Below, piece after piece: positions 41,728-49,600 of a DNA stretch of 64,000 nt (the stretch's first letter is position 1; each line of letters begins with the position of its first letter). Under the pieces are notes generated by a model. It was not told the DNA's origin. It ran no database searches and saw only the letters and a list, made by a program, of their open reading frames with translations. Source of the stretch: Neoroseomonas sp044356015 (lineage in GTDB: Bacteria; Pseudomonadota; Alphaproteobacteria; Acetobacterales; Acetobacteraceae); contig JBIKXA010000001.1 of NCBI GenBank assembly GCA_044356015.1, forward strand, positions 1 to 64,000, given 5' to 3'. The position numbers and the translations under genes were made by a program.

Positions 41728-42495
41728 TCAGTCGCGGCGGCGCCGCACCGGGGCGACCCACTCGCGCGGCGGGGCACCTGGCAGCGCCTGCTCGCGCTGG
41801 GCGATGGCGGTGTCGGGGGCGTTCGTGAACACGCCATTCACGCCGTTGCGGAACATCGTCGCATGCAGGTCGGGATTGGCGTTGGACAGGGTATAAACAT
41901 GCACGAACAACCCCGCCTCACGCAGCCTTTGCAGGCAATCCGCATCAGCTTGGGCAGCCTGGGTGCCGACGCCATCAGCGCGCGCGGCAATCGCCGGGAT
42001 ATCCGCCCTGGCCGGGCATTGCGGGGAAAGCTGCACCACCGGCAGCGATGATTGGCGCGAGAGGTAGGCCACCACCTCACCATCGAAAGACTGCAGAATG
42101 ACATTGCCGCGGCGGCCGTCGAACAGTCTGTCATGGCGGGGATGAGCGAGCTCGGCCAGCATCGCATCCGCCAGAGCGCGGTTGTAGCTGTTGAGGCCTT
42201 GGCCGATGGTCTTCACCTCCGGATAGACGCCCACGATGCGCCCGGTGGATGTGTGGAGCGCGCGCAACTCGTCCAGCACCTCGGCGAAGCTCGGCACGCG
42301 CAAGCCTGCCGGACCGGCCCCGGGTGGCGCATAGGCAGCTCCCCCGCGAGAGATGGCCTGCAGGCCCTGTAGCTGTCTGAATGTGATTTGGTCGATGTTG
42401 CTCGGCAGGGTGGGGTGGGATGCGATATTTGTGGTTGCACCAAGCGCGCGGTCATGGCGGGCCACCGCGATGCCATCTGCGGTCAGCAGTAGGTC
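41728..42495 (-). pseudogene. Glycerophosphodiester phosphodiesterase-like gene, N-terminus lost
   Basis: The minus-strand frame carries the GDPD pattern 'LLTADGIAVARHDRALGATT' near its remaining N-terminus, then 'LGRIVGVYPEVK'-like sequence ('GRIVGVYPEVKTIGQG'), 'NVILQSFDGEVVAYLS' and 'FVHVYTLSNANPDLHATMFR' with 'GVNGVFTNAPDTAIA', the usual end of the TIM barrel. The expected first 'HRG' strand and any signal peptide are missing because an IstB fragment abuts at about 42495. ATG 42465 leaves 245 residues. The enzyme would release glycerol-3-phosphate from phosphodiesters if intact. Confidence 0.7.
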
Positions 42496-42755
42496 TCCAA
42501 GGCAAAGGTCATGGCGCTGGCGGCGGGCAATCTATGGCTCAAGGCTGGCGCCAACCTGCTGCTGTTCGGCCCGCCAGGCAGTGGCAAAAGCCATCTATCC
42601 GCAGCGCTAGGCCTTGCCTTAGTCGAACAAGGATGGTGCGTGCTTTTCACCCGCGCCTCCGATCTCGTGCAACGCCTGCAACTGGCTAGGCGTGAACTCG
42701 CCCTTGAAGGCGCCATCGCAAAGCTCGACCGCTACGATCTGCTCATCGCATCATG
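42496..42755 (+). pseudogene. Internal fragment of IS21-family helper ATPase IstB
   Basis: From about 42496 the frame reads 'VSKAKVMALAAGNLWLKAGA' and 'NLLLFGPPGSGKSHLSAALG' (Walker A), then 'VLFTRASDLVQRLQLARREL' and 'AKLDRYDLLI', all typical of IstB residues about 80-165. Upstream it is cut at the GDPD junction and downstream just before the Walker B 'DDL' block. No IstA or IS21 termini are visible. Confidence 0.75.
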
Positions 42756-42756
42756 A

Positions 42757-42989
42757 TTTTCGCGGTATACACCAGCGCTATCACGAGAGCCTGAACAATC
42801 TGACCCCGGCGGATGTCCATTTCGGCAGGGGGCAGACCATCCTGCTGGAGCGCGAGCGCATCAAGCGCAGAACCATCCAGCAGCGCCGCTTGATGCATCA
42901 CCAAAACGCAGCTTTACCTTAACCACAGATGGGCCAGATACTCCGATACAAAGCCCGCCAATTAGTCTCAAATCATTTGACGACGGACA
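42757..42989 (+). mobile_element. 3' end of an IS3-family element (OrfB C-terminus plus right terminus)
   Basis: Codons to the TAA at 42922 give 'RYHESLNNLTPADVHFGRGQ' and 'TILLERERIKRRTIQQRRL', the conserved end of IS3-family OrfB integrases. The fragment continues through 67 nt of non-coding DNA to a terminus TTGACGACGGACA ending at 42989, in keeping with the TG..CA ends of this family. The rest of the element is missing. Confidence 0.75.
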
Positions 42990-42990
42990 A

Positions 42991-43321
42991 TGTCCGTCGT
43001 CAGATCATTTGTGACCAAGCTGATCGCCGACACGCCGACCATTCGGCTCAATTTCGCTCTAGTTTGAGTTACGAGGAGACGGAGATCTTCCACTTAATCA
43101 ATTCGCCAGTCTGGTCCAAGAGGCGCTGACGCCGGAAACGGTGGATGTCTATTTCGGCAGTGGGCAGACCATCCTGCTGAAGCGTCAGCGCATCAAGCGC
43201 AGAACCATCCAGCACCGGCGCTTGATGCATCACCAAAAGGCAGCTTAACCTCAACCGCAGATGGGCCAGATACTCTATTAGCCAGCGCGCAAAGCAGTCT
43301 CAACTGATCTGACGACGGACA
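42991..43321. mobile_element. 331-bp miniature IS3-derived element with perfect 17-bp inverted ends
   Basis: The left end TGTCCGTCGTCAGATCA (42991-43007) and right end TGATCTGACGACGGACA (43305-43321) are exact inverted repeats with TG..CA tips. The right half contains a second, diverged copy of the OrfB tail ('VDVYFGSGQTILLKRQRIKR', stop near 43247). The left half is non-coding. It is an internally deleted, non-autonomous derivative, and abuts the terminus of the neighbouring IS fragment with one base between them. Confidence 0.75.
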
Positions 43322-43462
43322 CTCAGCCCTTACAGATGTTCCCACAGGTCGAGCAATTTTCGCGGCTGGCTCAGCGGGCTAAATTTGGCACCATAGTGGC
43401 ACCAGGAGCGGGCAAATGGCCAGCAAGCAAGCACCCTACTTACGCTAAGTCTTTGAAATATC

Positions 43463-43538
43463 TGGCTCCCCGAGTTGGACTCGAACCAACGACCTAGGGA
43501 TTAACAGTCCCGCGCTCTACCAGCTGAGCTATCGGGGA
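43463..43538 (-). tRNA. tRNA-Asn (GTT)
   Basis: The minus strand folds as a 76-nt cloverleaf: acceptor TCCCCGA/TCGGGGA-type pairing, D-arm GCTCAGCTGGTAGAGC, anticodon loop CTGTTAA with GTT, variable AGGTC, T-arm GTTGGTTCGAGTCCAAC, and an encoded CCA. Its 3' end faces the accessory region to the left, which makes it a plausible integration site. Confidence 0.97.
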
Positions 43539-43610
43539 TCAGGAGCCGGCGCGCCTAATAGCAGCGCCGCGCCTTATGTCAAAGCCCATGGGCTTCACTA
43601 AAGCGCGTCT

Positions 43611-43684
43611 TGGAGGTCCGGAGCGGAATCGAACCGCTGTAGAGGGTTTTGCAGACCCTTGCCTGACCACTCGGCCACCGGACC
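43611..43684 (-). tRNA. tRNA-Cys (GCA)
   Basis: The minus strand gives a 74-nt cloverleaf with acceptor GGTCCGG, D-arm with GAGTGGTCAGGC, anticodon stem-loop GGGTCTGCAAAACCC (anticodon GCA), T-arm GCGGTTCGATTCCGC and encoded CCA. It lies 72 nt from tRNA-Asn, on the same strand. Confidence 0.97.
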
Positions 43685-43791
43685 CCACGCCGTCTCTATC
43701 GGGCCGCGCCCGTTCCGGGTCAAGCGCCACCTTGGCGGGGCGGTGCCTCAGGACCTATAAGGTGATCAACAAGGCTTGAAGGAAGGGCGAT

Positions 43792-44448
43792 ATGGATTTC
43801 GCGCGCGCCAGGACTTTTATGGTGGATGGGCAGTTGCGGCCGAACCAGGTGCAGGATCCGCGCATCCTATCGGCCTTTGGTGATCTGCCCAGGGAAGCCT
43901 TTCTGGCAGCCGATCTTGCCCCGCGTGCCTATGCCGATGCGGATGTGCCGCTGCCGGGCGGGCGGGTGCTGATGCAGCCCATGGTCATGGCGCGGCTTTT
44001 CCAGCTCGCGGAACTGCGCCGTGGGGACCGGACGCTGCTGTTGGGTGCTGGCTGTGGTTACGGCGCGGCGGTACTTGCCGCGATGGGCGCCAATGTCACC
44101 GCGCTCGAAAATGATCCTGCCTTGCTTGCCTTGGCGCAGGCCGGCTTGGCGCGCTGCCTGCCGGAGGCCTCCATCAGGTTGATGCGCGAAGACCCGGCCC
44201 ATCCGCCGGCCGGGCTTGGTCCGTTTGATGTGATCGTGATCGAAGGCGGTGTGCCGGCCATTCCCCGCCCGATTGAAACCTTGCTGGCGGAAGGCGGGCG
44301 GCTGGTGGCGCTGGTCACGACGGGCGGGCCGCCCGCGCGGGCCACGCTGGTGCGCCATATTGGCGGCAGCTTCACGCCGCGCACAGCGTTTGAGGCGCAT
44401 GCCGCGCCGCTGCCGGCCTTCCTACCCAAGCCGAGTTTCGCTTTTTGA
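43792..44448 (+). CDS. Protein-L-isoaspartate O-methyltransferase family protein
   Basis: A protein of 218 aa with GGAAGGGCGAT before ATG 43792. It has a PCMT-like Rossmann fold: 'MVDGQLRPNQVQDPRILSAF' at the N-terminus, 'QPMVMARLFQL', AdoMet loop 'TLLLGAGCGYGAAVLAAMGA', and 'ALENDPALLALAQ'. The usual Pcm loop 'VLEIGTGSGY(Q)' is replaced by 'LLGAGCGYGA', common in the short alphaproteobacterial branch next to tolC, whose real substrate is uncertain. The order pcm-like, tolC, popZ, valS is typical of Rhodospirillales. Confidence 0.85.
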   Translation: MDFARARTFMVDGQLRPNQVQDPRILSAFGDLPREAFLAADLAPRAYADADVPLPGGRVLMQPMVMARLFQLAELRRGDRTLLLGAGCGYGAAVLAAMGANVTALENDPALLALAQAGLARCLPEASIRLMREDPAHPPAGLGPFDVIVIEGGVPAIPRPIETLLAEGGRLVALVTTGGPPARATLVRHIGGSFTPRTAFEAHAAPLPAFLPKPSFAF

Positions 44449-44581
44449 AGGATTTTCGGTTGTGGTCACTCTGGGCTGGCGCAACCGCCCGCGCATGCTG
44501 TAGCTTCCCCTTAGGCATCTCGGCGATTACGGGGTGGGCGTTTGCCTCAAAGGATGGTCCGGGGCTTGGGGGTTGCACTTG

Positions 44582-46036
44582 ATGAAAAGTTTTCGTGCAT
44601 CGCTATTATTGACTGCGGCATTGGCCATGGCGCCCTTGGCCCCTGCGGGCGCGCAAACCCTTCAGGAAGCATTGGCCGCAGCCTATGCGAACAACCCGGC
44701 GCTGCTGGCTGCCCGTGCGCAGCTTCGCGCGGTTGATGAAAACTTGCCGCAGGCCTTGGCCGGTTGGCGGCCGAGTGTGACCTTCTCCGGCGCGGGCGGC
44801 TACACAGATGCCAGTCTGCGCGACCGGGTGGATGGCCCCAATGGCCCCTTTTCCCGCTATCGGGATTTGGACCGCAGCACAGCCAATCTGACTGGTGCCG
44901 TGACGCAGCCCATTTATCGCGGTGGCCGGACGGTGGCTGGCACCAGGCGTGCTGAAAACCAAATCTATGCGCAAAGGTCGCGCCTGATCGCGACAGAACA
45001 GCAGATCTTGCTGGATTCCGTGGCGTCTTACGTCGCTGTCATCCGTGATAGTGAAGTGGTCCGCCTCAATACGAACAATGTACAGGTACTCTTACGGCAA
45101 TTGCAGGCCACCAATGAACGCTTCCGCGTGGGTGAAATCACCCGCACCGATGTCGCGCAGGCGGAATCGCGCCTAGCTGGCGCCCGCGCGGCCTTGGAAC
45201 AGGCGGATGGCAATCGGGAATCCTCCCGCGCGGTTTTCCAGCGCTTGATCGGCATGGCACCGAACCGGGTTTCGCCGCCGCAGCCTTTGATCCCGCCGGT
45301 GCGTTCCGCCCAGGAAGCCGTGCAAAAGGCCAGCACCAATAACCCGACGGTCATCGCCGCCATGTTCGATGAAGCGGCCGCGATCGAGAATATTGATCTG
45401 CAATTCGGCGCGCTGCTGCCCACGGTCAGCGTGCAGGGGCAGACCTTCCGGCTTGACAACAATACCGCGCGCGGCACGCGTCAGACCGGCAACCAGGTCA
45501 CCGCGAATCTCTCTGTACCTCTCTATCAGGGTGGTGCCGAACACGCCGCGGTGCGCCAGGCGCGCCAGCAGGCGCAGCAGCAGCGGCAATTGGTGGAAGA
45601 TGCGCGCCGGCTTGCCGGCCAGCAGGCGGCGCAGGCCTGGGAAACCTTGCGCACGGCGCGCGCCCAGGTGGAAAGTGTGCGCGCCCAGATCCGCGCCCAG
45701 GAAATCGCGCTTGATGGCGTGCAGCGCGAAGCGGTTGTGGGCAGCCGCACCACGCTTGATGTGCTGAACGCCGAACAGGAATTGCTGAATGCCCGTGTCA
45801 GCCTGGTGCAGGCCCTGGCCACCCTGGTCAACGCTTCCTATTCGCTGACCGCCACCATTGGCCGCCTGACGGCCCAGGATCTCGGCCTGCCCGTGCAGCT
45901 TTACGATCCGAAAGCCTATCATCGGGCGGTTCGTAACCTTTGGGTTGGAACTGGGGATTATAGTGATGTCGCGGCACGTCCTGCCGCTACCACTGCCGCC
46001 ACAGCGCCCCAGGCGCCTCAGAGAGGAAGACAATGA
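44582..46036 (+). CDS. tolC: TolC-family outer membrane efflux/secretion channel
   Basis: A protein of 484 aa starting at ATG 44582 with a Sec signal peptide (residues 1-24, ending 'APAGAQ'). The two TolC repeats are recognisable: 'TLQEALAAAYANNPALLAAR' and later 'RSAQEAVQKASTNNPTVIAA', each followed by long coiled-coil helices; 'GVQREAVVGSRTTLDVLNAE' and 'LLNARVSLVQALATLVNASY' are the conserved helix-turn of type I secretion TolC proteins. It forms the outer-membrane trimeric duct for efflux pumps or type I secretion. It overlaps the popZ start by 4 nt. Confidence 0.92.
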   Translation: MKSFRASLLLTAALAMAPLAPAGAQTLQEALAAAYANNPALLAARAQLRAVDENLPQALAGWRPSVTFSGAGGYTDASLRDRVDGPNGPFSRYRDLDRSTANLTGAVTQPIYRGGRTVAGTRRAENQIYAQRSRLIATEQQILLDSVASYVAVIRDSEVVRLNTNNVQVLLRQLQATNERFRVGEITRTDVAQAESRLAGARAALEQADGNRESSRAVFQRLIGMAPNRVSPPQPLIPPVRSAQEAVQKASTNNPTVIAAMFDEAAAIENIDLQFGALLPTVSVQGQTFRLDNNTARGTRQTGNQVTANLSVPLYQGGAEHAAVRQARQQAQQQRQLVEDARRLAGQQAAQAWETLRTARAQVESVRAQIRAQEIALDGVQREAVVGSRTTLDVLNAEQELLNARVSLVQALATLVNASYSLTATIGRLTAQDLGLPVQLYDPKAYHRAVRNLWVGTGDYSDVAARPAATTAATAPQAPQRGRQ

Positions 46037-46611
46037 GCGGTATCGCCCCGCCCCCCGCCGGGGGGCAGGATCAGTCAATGGATGATATCCTGGCGTCCAT
46101 TCGCCGCATCCTGAATGAGGATGAGGCGGCTGCGCAGACCGCGGAAGCGGCGGAACCATCCGCGCCCGAAGCGCATGAAGCCCCGGTAGCTGAGGCGCCG
46201 GAGGCACCGCCACCCCCCAGAGCATCAGCGCCCGAACCCATGGCCCCACCAATGGCGCCGCCACCGACCATGGCGCGTTCGGGGCCAGAGCCTGTTGAAT
46301 TAACCTCAGACATGCTGGTAACACCACCCAGCCAGGCCGTTTCGGCACCACGGATGGGCATGGATGATGCCTCTGGCCTGATTGCGCCTGCCGCTGCCGC
46401 GGCTGCCGCTGCCTCGGTTGGCTCCCTGCTGCGCGCCGTGAGTTCTGAGCGCGGGTCACAAGTCTATCGCGGGGGGCCAAGCATTGAAGATGTGGTGCGC
46501 GAAGAAATCCGCCCCATCCTGAAGGATTGGCTGGACACCCATTTGCCGCCCCTGGTGGAACGGCTGGTACGCGCGGAAATCGAACGGGTCGTCAACCGCG
46601 CCCTGCCTTGA
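46033..46611 (+). CDS. popZ: PopZ-like cell-pole organizing protein (DUF2497)
   Basis: A protein of 192 aa. The N-terminal helix 'QSMDDILASIRRILNEDE' (about 14-31), a Pro/Glu/Ala-rich disordered middle (about 35-105), and the C-terminal oligomerisation helices 'SIEDVVREEIRPILKDWLDT' and 'HLPPLVERLVRAEIERVVNR' are the diagnostic layout of PopZ. In Caulobacter PopZ forms the polar matrix that anchors ParB-parS. Its start overlaps the tolC stop (ATGA), so the two are coupled. Confidence 0.9.
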   Translation: MSGIAPPPAGGQDQSMDDILASIRRILNEDEAAAQTAEAAEPSAPEAHEAPVAEAPEAPPPPRASAPEPMAPPMAPPPTMARSGPEPVELTSDMLVTPPSQAVSAPRMGMDDASGLIAPAAAAAAAASVGSLLRAVSSERGSQVYRGGPSIEDVVREEIRPILKDWLDTHLPPLVERLVRAEIERVVNRALP

Positions 46612-46784
46612 GATTCTGCTTTTTCCTCAGCTTTTGGCGGCTTACGGCGTCAGGCGCGCCCGCAGCGCTATTCGATGCTTGGGGAAGATGCCAGGTCCCA
46701 AACTTGGACAATTTCAGCGCGTTATCACCCGCCTGCCGCGCCCTGCCCTTGACGTAACGCCCTGGGGCGGGGAAGGGAAGCGCC

Positions 46785-49487
46785 ATGCTCGACAAGGTTT
46801 TCGACCCCGCCGCGATTGAACCCCGCCTCTATGCAGGCTGGGAGGCTTCAGGCGCTTTTTCCGCCCGCCCGGAAAGCACAGCCCGCCCCTTCACCATCAT
46901 GATCCCGCCGCCCAATGTCACGGGCAGCCTGCATATCGGCCATGCTTTGGATAATACCTTGCAGGATGTGTTGATCCGCTGGCGGCGCATGCAGGGGCGC
47001 GATGCGCTGTGGCAGCCCGGCACGGACCATGCCGGCATCGCCACACAAATGGTGGTGGAACGCCTGCTGGCCGAACAGAAGCAGCCGGACCGTCGCAGCA
47101 TGGGGCGCGAGGCTTTCCTGAAGCGTGTTTGGGAATGGAAGGCTGAATCGGGCGGCACCATCACGCGGCAATTGCGCCGGCTTGGCGCATCGCTCGATTG
47201 GCCGCGTGAACGCTTCACGATGGATGAAGGGCTTTCTGCCGCGGTGCGCGAAGTATTCGTGACGCTGCATCGCCAAGGCCTGATCTATCGCGACCGACGC
47301 CTGGTGAATTGGGACCCGAAATTCCTGACGGCGATTTCCGATCTGGAAGTCGAAAGCAAGGAAGTGAAGGGCAGCCTTTGGCATTTGCGCTACCCGGTGG
47401 AAGGCGCCCCTGGGCGTTTCCTGGTGGTGGCCACCACGCGCCCGGAAACCATGTTGGGCGACACCGCCGTTGCCGTGCATCCCGAAGATGCGCGCTTCAA
47501 GGATTTGATCGGCAAGCGCGTGATCCTGCCGCTTTTGGGCCGCGCGATTCCCGTGGTGGCGGATGAATATTCTGATCCTGAAAAGGGATCGGGCGCGGTT
47601 AAGATCACGCCGGCGCATGACTTCAATGATTTTGAGGTCGGGCGCCGCCATGATTTGCCCATGCCATCCGTGCTGGATGCCGAAGGGCGCGTAATGCTGG
47701 AAGAAATCAGCACGCATTTCGCCGCCGCTGAGGGCATTGCGGATCATGAATTTGTGCGTGGTCTGGCGGGGCAGGATCGCTTCGCGGCGCGCAAGGCGAT
47801 TGTGGCGCGGCTTGAGGAATTGGAGTTGGTCGAGAAGATCGAACCGCACACCCATATGGTCCCGCATAGTGAGCGTTCAGCGGTGCCTATTGAACCGCGC
47901 CTGACGATACAATGGTATGTGGATGCCAAAACTTTGGCGGGACCGGCCATTCGCGCGGTGGAATCTGGCCAGACCGTCTTTTCCCCCAAGCAATTCGAAA
48001 ACACCTTCTTTGCCTGGATGCGCGACATCCAGCCCTGGTGCATTTCCCGCCAGCTCTGGTGGGGCCATCAAATCCCTGCCTGGTATGCGCCGGATGGAGA
48101 GGTTTTCGTCGCACATACTGAAGCCGAGGCGTTGGCTGCCGCGCGGGCGCATTTCGGGCGCGATGTAGCGCTAACGCGTGATGAGGATGTGCTGGATACC
48201 TGGTTTTCCAGTGCGCTGTGGCCCTTTTCCACCATTGGCTGGCCGGAAAAAACGCCGGAACTCGAGAAATACTATCCCGGCGATGTGCTGGTAACGGGCT
48301 CGGATATCATCTTCTTCTGGGTCGCCCGGATGATGATGATGGGCATTCATTTCATGGATGGGAGGGTGCCCTTCAAGACCGTTTGCATCCATGGGTTGGT
48401 GCGCGATGAAAAAGGGCAGAAAATGTCCAAATCGCGCGGCAATGGCATTGATCCCCTGGAATTGGTTGATGCCTATGGCGCGGATGCGATGCGCTTCACG
48501 CTCTGTGCCTTGGCCTCACCGGGACGCGACATCAAGCTCGGCCGGCAGCGGGTGGAAAGCTACCGGTCCTTCGCGACAAAAATCTGGAATGCGGCGCGGT
48601 TTTGCGAAATGAATGGCGTTGCGCCGGTGGTGGGGTTCGATCCTGCCTCGGCGCGCTTGCCGCTTTCTCGCTGGATTTTGGATACAACAAATTCGGCGCT
48701 GGCCGAAGCGAATGCCGCTTTGGAAGGCTTCCGCTTCGATGATTATGCCAAGGCCTGTTATCGCTTCGCCTGGAATGATTTCTGCGACTGGTTCCTGGAA
48801 TTCGCCAAGCCCGTGCTGAATGGCCCGGATGGCGCGGATAAGGAAGAAGTGAAGGCCACTGCGGCGCATGTGCTGGGCGTGATCCTGCGCATGCTCCATC
48901 CCGTCATGCCCTTCATCACGGAGGAGCTGTGGCACCGCATGGGCTATGGCGCTGAGGGTAGCCTGATCCGCACACCCTGGCCGGAAGCCATGCCGGTTGA
49001 CGATGCTGCGCCGGCGCGCGCGGAATTGGATTGGGTGGTGCGGTTGATCTCCGAAATCCGCACCGTGCGATCGGAAATGAATGTCGCCCCATCCGTCACC
49101 GTGCCGCTGCTGATGGCCGGCGCCCGGCCCGAAAGCCTGGCGCGCGCCGAACGTTGGGCCGATGCCATTCATCGGATGGGCCGCGCCAGCGAGATCCGCG
49201 CCCTGAGTGGTGACCCACCCAAGGGCGTGGTGCAGGCCGTGCTGGATGAAACCACGCTGATGCTGCCCTTGGCCGATGTGATTGACTTCGCCGCCGAACG
49301 CGCGCGCCTTGGCAAGGAACGCATGCGCATCGAAGGCGAAGTGCAAAAGGTTGAAGCCAAGCTTGGCAGTGAAGCCTTTGTCTCTCGCGCGCCGGTCGAA
49401 ATCGTGGAGGAAAACCGCGAAAGGCTCGCTGCCTGGCAGGCGGAACTTGCCCGGCTTGATGCCGCTTTGGCGCGGATTGCGGATTAG
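46785..49487 (+). CDS. valS: Valine--tRNA ligase
   Basis: A protein of 900 aa, normal for ValRS. Class I signatures: 'PPPNVTGSLHIGHAL' (HIGH at 50-53) and 'GQKMSKSRGNGID' (KMSKS at 546-550). The editing domain includes 'VVATTRPETMLGDTAVAVHP' and 'HDFNDFEVGRRH'. The C-terminal coiled coil 'ERARLGKERMRIEGEVQKVE' binds tRNA. A GGGAAGG ribosome-binding site precedes ATG 46785. It charges tRNA-Val and hydrolyses misactivated threonine. Confidence 0.97.
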   Translation: MLDKVFDPAAIEPRLYAGWEASGAFSARPESTARPFTIMIPPPNVTGSLHIGHALDNTLQDVLIRWRRMQGRDALWQPGTDHAGIATQMVVERLLAEQKQPDRRSMGREAFLKRVWEWKAESGGTITRQLRRLGASLDWPRERFTMDEGLSAAVREVFVTLHRQGLIYRDRRLVNWDPKFLTAISDLEVESKEVKGSLWHLRYPVEGAPGRFLVVATTRPETMLGDTAVAVHPEDARFKDLIGKRVILPLLGRAIPVVADEYSDPEKGSGAVKITPAHDFNDFEVGRRHDLPMPSVLDAEGRVMLEEISTHFAAAEGIADHEFVRGLAGQDRFAARKAIVARLEELELVEKIEPHTHMVPHSERSAVPIEPRLTIQWYVDAKTLAGPAIRAVESGQTVFSPKQFENTFFAWMRDIQPWCISRQLWWGHQIPAWYAPDGEVFVAHTEAEALAAARAHFGRDVALTRDEDVLDTWFSSALWPFSTIGWPEKTPELEKYYPGDVLVTGSDIIFFWVARMMMMGIHFMDGRVPFKTVCIHGLVRDEKGQKMSKSRGNGIDPLELVDAYGADAMRFTLCALASPGRDIKLGRQRVESYRSFATKIWNAARFCEMNGVAPVVGFDPASARLPLSRWILDTTNSALAEANAALEGFRFDDYAKACYRFAWNDFCDWFLEFAKPVLNGPDGADKEEVKATAAHVLGVILRMLHPVMPFITEELWHRMGYGAEGSLIRTPWPEAMPVDDAAPARAELDWVVRLISEIRTVRSEMNVAPSVTVPLLMAGARPESLARAERWADAIHRMGRASEIRALSGDPPKGVVQAVLDETTLMLPLADVIDFAAERARLGKERMRIEGEVQKVEAKLGSEAFVSRAPVEIVEENRERLAAWQAELARLDAALARIAD

Positions 49488-49600
49488 CGCATGCCGCTTG
49501 GCCATCATGCCCGCTTGGCTTCACGCGCTACCCCAAACAGTGCTTTGTTTCATGTAAAGGCGGTCGCTGGATCGCGTTCTGAAAATCCTGCAGGAGGAAA

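Noticed and set aside
41443..42051. Single 202-aa plus-strand gene
   Set aside because: Only the first about 47 codons resemble TerL; the remainder runs antisense through the glycerophosphodiesterase repeat.
43416..43448. 10-codon frame 'MASKQAPYLR' with ribosome-binding site
   Set aside because: Too short for a gene call; mentioned only as a possible integrase stump in the island finding.
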